Shown: positions 60,043 through 64,000 of the stretch, piece by piece
How the letters are laid out: every line of letters begins with the position of its first letter
Numbering within the stretch: position 1 is the first letter of the stretch
Assembly (NCBI RefSeq): GCF_004339595.1
Contig: NZ_SMFU01000012.1
Location: forward strand, 62,001 to 126,000
Reading direction: 5' to 3'
DNA length: 64,000 bases
Source of the DNA: Marinobacterium mangrovicola
GTDB taxonomy: Bacteria; Pseudomonadota; Gammaproteobacteria; Pseudomonadales; Balneatricaceae
Notes under the pieces: model-generated
Told to the model about the DNA's origin: nothing
The model's input: only the letters and a program-made list of their open reading frames with translations
Database searches by the model: none
Position numbers and translations under genes: made by a program

Positions 60043-62412
60043 TCAGGCCTTCGCCTTGGCGATCTCTCGCAAACGTTTGACGATCTCCGCCCCCATACTG
60101 CGCTGGGTAAACTGACCATCCGCTTTCACCCGTCCCGCAGGCTTGCCGGTTAGGATCTCCAGACACTCATCCACAGTCGCCACCGAATAGACGTGGAACT
60201 CGCCATCCTTCACCGCCTGCACCACCTCACTTTTCAGCATCAGGTTGCGCACGTTGGCTTTGGGGATGATCACGCCCTGTTTTCCGGTCAGGCCGCGGGT
60301 TTTGCAGAGGCGGAAGTAACCCTCGATCTTCTCATTCACGCCACCAATCGCCTGCACCTCACCATACTGGTTGATGGAGCCGGTAAGGGCGTACTGCTGA
60401 CGAATGGGGATGTGGGTCAACGCCGAGATCAGCGTGCAGATCTCCGCCAGTGAGGCGCTGTCGCCATCGATGTAGCCGTAGGACTGTTCCATGGCGATGC
60501 TGGCGGAAAGCGTCAGCGGAAAGTCTCGGGCGTACTTATGGCCCAGGTAACCCTGCAGAATCAGCACCCCCTTAGAGTGGATCGGCTGACCGAGCGTCAC
60601 CTCGCGCTCGATATCGACGATACCGCGGTTGCCCGGATTCACGGTGGCAGTGATACGCGCCGGGGTACCAAAGGAGACATCGCCCACCTGCAGCACGGTC
60701 AGACCGTTGGATTTACCCACCGCTTCACCATCGGTATCGATCAGCACGGTTTCGTTCATGATGCCGTCAAGGATCTTCTGCGCCAGGCGCCCGGTGCGTC
60801 GCTCCTTGGAAGCGAGGGCGTGTTCCACATGCACCGCGCCGATCATCTCGTCGCCTTTCTCCTTGCGGCGGTAATCCGCCTCGCAGAGCAGATCCACCAG
60901 CTCACCGATATGCGCCGAGAGCAGCTCCTGATCTTCCGCCAGCCTTGAGCTGTGCTCGACCAGGCGCGCCACACCCTCGCGGGTCAGATGCGCCAGGCGC
61001 TCTTCACTGGCCAGGGTTTTCATCAAACGTGCATATTGGCGAATCGCTTTTGGATTTCGATCCACATCTTCATCGAAGTCGACCACCACGCGGAACATCT
61101 TCTCGAAGTCGTGATCCAGCTCCTGCAGCAGGTAGTAGGTATCGCGCCCGCCGATCAGCACAATCTTCACACCCAGGGGCACAGGCTCGGGGGTCAGTGT
61201 GATGGTATTCACACCGGTGTATTCGCTGACCGGGTTTTCGATACGGATCTCATGGGACTTGAGCGCCCGCTTCAGCGCACCGTAAACAAACGGCTGCTCC
61301 AGCAGTTTCTCCGCCTCAATCACCAGGTAGCCGCCGTTAGCGCGGTGCAGGGCACCGGGACGGATCAGCTGGTAGTTGGTGACCATGGCGCCCATTTCGC
61401 TGGTATATTCGATGCGCCCAAACAGGTTGTCGTAGCTCGGGTGCGCTTCGAACACCACCGGCGCGCCCTTGGTCTTCTCGTTATCAACCAGCAGATTGAC
61501 GCCATAATTCTCTTCCAGCCAGGCACGACGCGTCGCGTCGGTGCGAACCTCCACCGGGCTTTCCGCCACCAGCTCGGCGCCGTTCTTGATCAGATCCTTC
61601 TCCACATGCACCAGGTACTCGGGCACACCGGAGAGGTTGGTGTAGTGCTCCTTCATCGCCTGAATCGGCCCGGATACGGCCTGGCGAGCGGTATCATGCT
61701 CAAGCTCACGAATCTGCTCCGCCACCTCACGGCGCCATTTTGGAAGCTCCGTCAGGTTGTCGTTAAGCAGGTCTTCCAGCTCGGAGATATTGCGCTGAAA
61801 CGCATCGCGCTCCTCCTCTGGCAGGGCAGAGAACTGCGCCTCATCCATCGCCTGACCATTGGCCACCGGGGTGAACCCGACCTGACCCGCCTCGCGATAG
61901 ACAGCGATGCTGTATTCCCGCCCCTGGCGCTCCACCTGTTCCACGGCGGTGTCATAGCGACGGTTGAAGTCACGCTCGATACGGCTTTTCAGACGCTGGT
62001 AGCCCGGGCTTTCGAAGGCAGCGGGAAGCTCGCTGAGAATATTGTCGAACAGCCTGTCCATATCACGACGGAAGCGAGCCGCCTTACCAGCGGGCAGTTT
62101 CAGAATCGTCGGGTAGCGGTTGTCGCTGAGATTATTGAGATAGCACCAGTCCTGGGGCTTGCGCTGCTTCTTCGCCACATTGCGAAGGCTGACGGTGGCA
62201 AAGGAGAAACGACCGGTGTGCGGGTTGCCCATCACAAAGAGGTTATAACCCGGGCGCTGCATACCTACACCGAACTCCATCGCCTCAATGGCGCGCTCCT
62301 GACCGAAGAAGCCGCTGAAAGGCTCCAGGGTTTCAGTGGTCTTGAACGGCAGAAGATCGGTGTCGCAGGTACGGTAAAGAGCCTCGGGCGAAAGCGGAGA
62401 GTGCTTGTCCAT
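60043..62412 (-). CDS. Lon-related putative ATP-dependent protease (COG1067)
   Basis: 789 residues. The N-terminal ATPase region contains a P-loop-like MGNPHTGRFSFATV, with Arg where Lys is usual; a central helical insert follows. The C-terminal Lon protease domain has the catalytic Ser in YIDGDSASLAEICTLISALTHIPI and Lys in GVIIPKANVRNL. It is a cytosolic LonB-like protein of unknown substrate. Its gene stands alone between the imelysin operon (convergent) and aroE. Confidence 0.88.
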   Translation of the reverse strand: MDKHSPLSPEALYRTCDTDLLPFKTTETLEPFSGFFGQERAIEAMEFGVGMQRPGYNLFVMGNPHTGRFSFATVSLRNVAKKQRKPQDWCYLNNLSDNRYPTILKLPAGKAARFRRDMDRLFDNILSELPAAFESPGYQRLKSRIERDFNRRYDTAVEQVERQGREYSIAVYREAGQVGFTPVANGQAMDEAQFSALPEEERDAFQRNISELEDLLNDNLTELPKWRREVAEQIRELEHDTARQAVSGPIQAMKEHYTNLSGVPEYLVHVEKDLIKNGAELVAESPVEVRTDATRRAWLEENYGVNLLVDNEKTKGAPVVFEAHPSYDNLFGRIEYTSEMGAMVTNYQLIRPGALHRANGGYLVIEAEKLLEQPFVYGALKRALKSHEIRIENPVSEYTGVNTITLTPEPVPLGVKIVLIGGRDTYYLLQELDHDFEKMFRVVVDFDEDVDRNPKAIRQYARLMKTLASEERLAHLTREGVARLVEHSSRLAEDQELLSAHIGELVDLLCEADYRRKEKGDEMIGAVHVEHALASKERRTGRLAQKILDGIMNETVLIDTDGEAVGKSNGLTVLQVGDVSFGTPARITATVNPGNRGIVDIEREVTLGQPIHSKGVLILQGYLGHKYARDFPLTLSASIAMEQSYGYIDGDSASLAEICTLISALTHIPIRQQYALTGSINQYGEVQAIGGVNEKIEGYFRLCKTRGLTGKQGVIIPKANVRNLMLKSEVVQAVKDGEFHVYSVATVDECLEILTGKPAGRVKADGQFTQRSMGAEIVKRLREIAKAKA

Positions 62413-62486
62413 AGGGCGACCCCTGAGCAGAGAGTTTCACCCCGTTATACCGCCCAAGACTTTGATTATGCAAGGCTCTTAGCTGA

Positions 62487-63314
62487 TCAATTAGCGCTCA
62501 ATTGTCGCCGAATCGTCTCGATAACCGCGCCGGTCTGCGGCTTCACACCACGCCAGATGCGGAAGGATTCCGCTGCCTGCTCCACCAGCATACCCAGACC
62601 ATCCATCACTTTTCCGGAGCCCGCTGCCGCCGCCCAGGCGCAGAAAGGCGTCTGTTGGGCCCCGTACATCATGTCGTAGCAGGTGGTACGTCGCGCCACC
62701 ACATCCACCGGGATCGGCGGCAGATCTCCCTGCAGACTGGCGGAGGTGCCGTTAAGCACCAGATCAAAGGGGGCCGGGTCGATCTCCTTGAAGCCACAAC
62801 CGGAGACCACACCCAGATCACCGAACGCCTGGGCCAGTTCATGGGCCTTGGATGCAGTGCGGTTAGCGATGACAATCTGCGCAGCGCCCGCCGAGAGAAA
62901 AGGCTCAAGTACACCGCGGACCGCGCCGCCGGCACCGAGAATCAGGACGCGGGCGCCCTGCAGCCGGGTGCGATTATTTTCCAGATCACAGACCAGGCCT
63001 ACGCCGTCAGTATTGTCGCCACAGAGCTGACCCTGCTCGTTCATATAGAGCGTGTTCACCGCCCCGGCTCGTTCCGCCGCGGGAGAGCGCCACTGCGCCA
63101 TCGCCCAGGCGCGCTGTTTGAATGGTACGGTGATGTTCAGACCTTTGCCGCCTTCACGAAAAAAAGCTTCCACGCAGGCCTCAAACTGGTCCTCAGGGAT
63201 GCACTGAGCGCCATACTCCACCGCTTCTCCGGTCTGCCCGGCAAAGGCCGCATGGATCTGTGGTGACTTGCTGTGGTTGATCGGATTACCGAATACCGCG
63301 TAGCGATCGCTCAT
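62487..63314 (-). CDS. aroE: Shikimate dehydrogenase AroE
   Basis: 275 residues. Shikimate-binding NPINHSKSPQIH and NITVPFK with the catalytic Lys, NTLY...GDNTDGVGL with the Asp, and the NADP site GAGGAVRG ... ANRTASKA. It reduces 3-dehydroshikimate to shikimate. It follows hemF by 16 bp on the same strand, an arrangement common in gammaproteobacteria. Confidence 0.96.
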   Translation of the reverse strand: MSDRYAVFGNPINHSKSPQIHAAFAGQTGEAVEYGAQCIPEDQFEACVEAFFREGGKGLNITVPFKQRAWAMAQWRSPAAERAGAVNTLYMNEQGQLCGDNTDGVGLVCDLENNRTRLQGARVLILGAGGAVRGVLEPFLSAGAAQIVIANRTASKAHELAQAFGDLGVVSGCGFKEIDPAPFDLVLNGTSASLQGDLPPIPVDVVARRTTCYDMMYGAQQTPFCAWAAAAGSGKVMDGLGMLVEQAAESFRIWRGVKPQTGAVIETIRRQLSAN

Positions 63315-63330
63315 GCTTACTCTCCAAATA

Positions 63331-64000
<670 letters not shown>

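Noticed and set aside
60952..62679. A 575-codon open frame antisense to the Lon-related gene
   Set aside because: Composition is the typical His/Gln/Leu-rich shadow of a GC-rich gene on the other strand, it runs across the promoter region into aroE, and no motif is present.

Overview
The window reads as an ordinary chromosomal segment of a marine-type gammaproteobacterium. Pairings seen across gammaproteobacteria (mutY-yggX, tatABC, hemF-aroE, prlC next to a YheV-type gene and a gamma-carbonic anhydrase, znuA/zur-znuC-znuB) are interleaved with TRAP transport, taurine metabolism and amide-hydrolysing catabolic genes. The composition is fairly GC-rich. I would place it near the Oceanospirillales or Pseudomonadales on gene order and protein character; I cannot name a genus. 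I see no prophage, insertion sequence or CRISPR array.

Positions 1-17,000: the end of mutY, yggX, tRNA-Phe and tatABC, then a convergent type II secretion (T2SS) operon running leftward (gspC-D-E-F-G-H-I-J-L-M-N). gspK is missing from between gspJ and gspL and lies alone at 15793-16869, beyond phoX. The T2SS operon begins with a twin-arginine lipoprotein related to SoxB/5'-nucleotidases in which every metal-ligand motif I can align is lost. Candidate Pho boxes (each 10/14) sit in front of all three transcription units. Together this looks like a phosphate-starvation unit: Tat translocase, Tat-lipoprotein phosphatase PhoX, a pseudo-hydrolase and a dedicated T2SS.

Positions 17,000-27,000: a DUF481 protein, a cluster of three DnaA boxes, then a taurine-nitrogen cluster (taurine:pyruvate aminotransferase, sulfoacetaldehyde reductase, TauE-type exporter, TauR-like MocR regulator). 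A two-box operator with 22-bp spacing occurs both before the exporter gene and before the divergent operon (GltS-like symporter, amidohydrolase, COG0523 GTPase). This ties that second operon to the taurine regulator.

Positions 27,000-44,600: catabolic modules. One is LysR, TRAP dctPQM, DUF2848 and an amidase. The second is a leftward five-gene operon: NCS1 permease, amidase, a small MCGLCG protein, a COG0523 GTPase and a periplasmic-binding-protein homologue without a signal peptide. Divergent from it are an imidase-like deacetylase-fold hydrolase, an MFS carrier, two SDRs and a double-winged-helix GntR regulator. Two nearly identical palindromes and a 14-bp tandem repeat lie in the AT-rich divergent promoter region.

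Positions 44,600-64,000: an SDR, two small membrane proteins, two identical tRNA-Leu(CAG) genes, the zinc uptake locus with a perfect Zur palindrome, a MATE exporter, yheV/prlC, a gamma-carbonic anhydrase, an iron-type imelysin/di-heme operon with a possible Fur box, a Lon-related protease, aroE and the 3' part of hemF.
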